DNA from: Bacteroidales bacterium
GTDB lineage: Bacteria > Bacteroidota > Bacteroidia > Bacteroidales > UBA932
Direction of reading: 5' to 3'
Length of the DNA: 7,174 nt
Assembly: GCA_016285215.1 (NCBI GenBank)
Contig: JAEEQI010000124.1
Location: forward strand, 1 to 7,174
In this document: piece after piece, positions 6,856-7,174 of the stretch
Numbering within the stretch: the first letter of the stretch is position 1
How the letters are laid out: each line of letters opens with the position of its first letter
Notes under the pieces: generated by a model
Seen by the model: the letters and a program-made list of their open reading frames with translations, nothing else
Database searches by the model: none
Told to the model about the DNA's origin: nothing
Made by a program: the position numbers and the translations under genes

Positions 6856-7174
6856 TTAGTTCAGTTTGAATTCCCGGTTGCGGCCGTCGTAGCATTCTCC
6901 GCTCACTCCCTTGGAGGTTACTTTGAGCTCTGCATCCGGGCGCAACATCTTGTTTCCCTCTTCCTTGACCAGGGGTTCTCCGCCGGCGAAGGGGTACACC
7001 AGCGTACGCACACTCGTGCGAACCACCCAATAGTTCTTTCCTTTAACTTCCAACAGTTCCGGCAGGTTCTTGACCGTTTCGGGGGCGGCAATTCCCTTCC
7101 AGCCATCCGGCTTCTGGCCGTGGAGGTTATATCTTTCCAGCGTGTTGTCTTTGTGCAGCACCATCACGGTGTAG
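6856..7174 (-). CDS. C-terminal part of an unrecognised protein (cut by right edge)
   Basis: The reading frame is open to the right edge, continuing upstream of the possible GTG at 7167 (codons for Tyr and Thr precede it), so this is the last ~105 residues of a longer protein and not a small gene. I do not recognise it. The visible part begins YTVMVLHKDNTLERYNLHGQ, continues with DGWKGIAAPE and KNYWVVRTSVRTLVYPFAGGE, and ends GRNREFKLN. The alternating hydrophobic strands, paired aromatics and the pattern of a strand followed by Leu-x-Gly-x-x-x-x-Gly-Trp suggest repeated beta-sheet blades such as a propeller, but this is only an impression. No membrane segment is seen in this part. The TAA at 6856-6858 lies 16 bases before the acyl-CoA synthetase start on the same strand, so it probably belongs to the same transcript. 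Confidence 0.6.
   Translation of the reverse strand, partial: YTVMVLHKDNTLERYNLHGQKPDGWKGIAAPETVKNLPELLEVKGKNYWVVRTSVRTLVYPFAGGEPLVKEEGNKMLRPDAELKVTSKGVSGECYDGRNREFKLN

Noticed and set aside
5193..6869. Long plus-strand open frame antisense to the acyl-CoA synthetase (about 558 codons)
   Set aside because: Its protein is His/Val/Gly-rich without recognisable motifs, while the minus-strand frame carries every ANL motif. Codon bias in GC-rich genes commonly leaves such antisense frames open.
7165..7174. Start of a short gene at the right edge (GTG at 7167)
   Set aside because: In-frame codons continue to the edge without a stop, and the sequence reads as the middle of a folded protein, so the true start is outside the window.
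1..7174. A new defence, mobile or RNA-based system
   Set aside because: Both strands were read for transposases, toxin-antitoxin pairs, reverse transcriptases, tRNA-like clover leaves, riboswitch-like leaders and repeat arrays. The coding space is fully taken by recognisable housekeeping genes and one unrecognised fragment, and only 98 bp of intergenic DNA is left.

Overview
The window looks like chromosomal DNA from a Bacteroidota bacterium, most likely of the order Bacteroidales and a fairly GC-rich member (the high-fifties percent is an eye estimate, not a computation). The evidence is the style of the proteins (a 532-residue membrane-anchored S41 protease, a Bacteroidales-type acyl-CoA ligase, LptB, DnaX) and start codons preceded by A/T-rich stretches instead of Shine-Dalgarno sequences. 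Genus cannot be set from this sequence.

Layout: almost the whole window (691-7174) is one tightly packed minus-strand gene train, read from right to left. The order is: the C-terminal end of an unrecognised protein (cut by the right edge), an AMP-forming acyl-CoA synthetase, a deoxycytidylate deaminase, an S41 C-terminal processing protease, dnaX (clamp-loader gamma/tau) and lptB (LPS-export ATPase). Gaps between genes run from a 1-nt overlap to 16 nt, so a single transcript is likely. No promoter is visible; it should lie beyond the right edge. At the left edge, on the plus strand, is the 3' end of a second S41 protease gene that converges on lptB. The two gene groups share a 98-bp intergenic stretch (593-690) holding a strong bidirectional terminator hairpin and a second, A/T-rich inverted repeat.

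The genes are housekeeping in nature: envelope biogenesis or quality control (LptB, S41 protease), lipid activation (acyl-CoA synthetase), pyrimidine nucleotide supply (dCMP deaminase) and replication (DnaX). Nothing ties them into one obvious pathway.

The one unusual structure is a pair of S41 protease 3' ends in inverted orientation (1-568 and 3180-3747). They are about 90% identical in DNA, have no indels, and flank the lptB-dnaX segment. By hand count they differ at 57 of 568 positions. Of the changed codons, 37 are synonymous and 13 alter an amino acid, and all 13 replacements fall in the first two thirds. This is either a real paralogue pair or a join of sequences from two related strains. 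I found no CRISPR array, RNA gene, mobile element, or convincing undescribed system.
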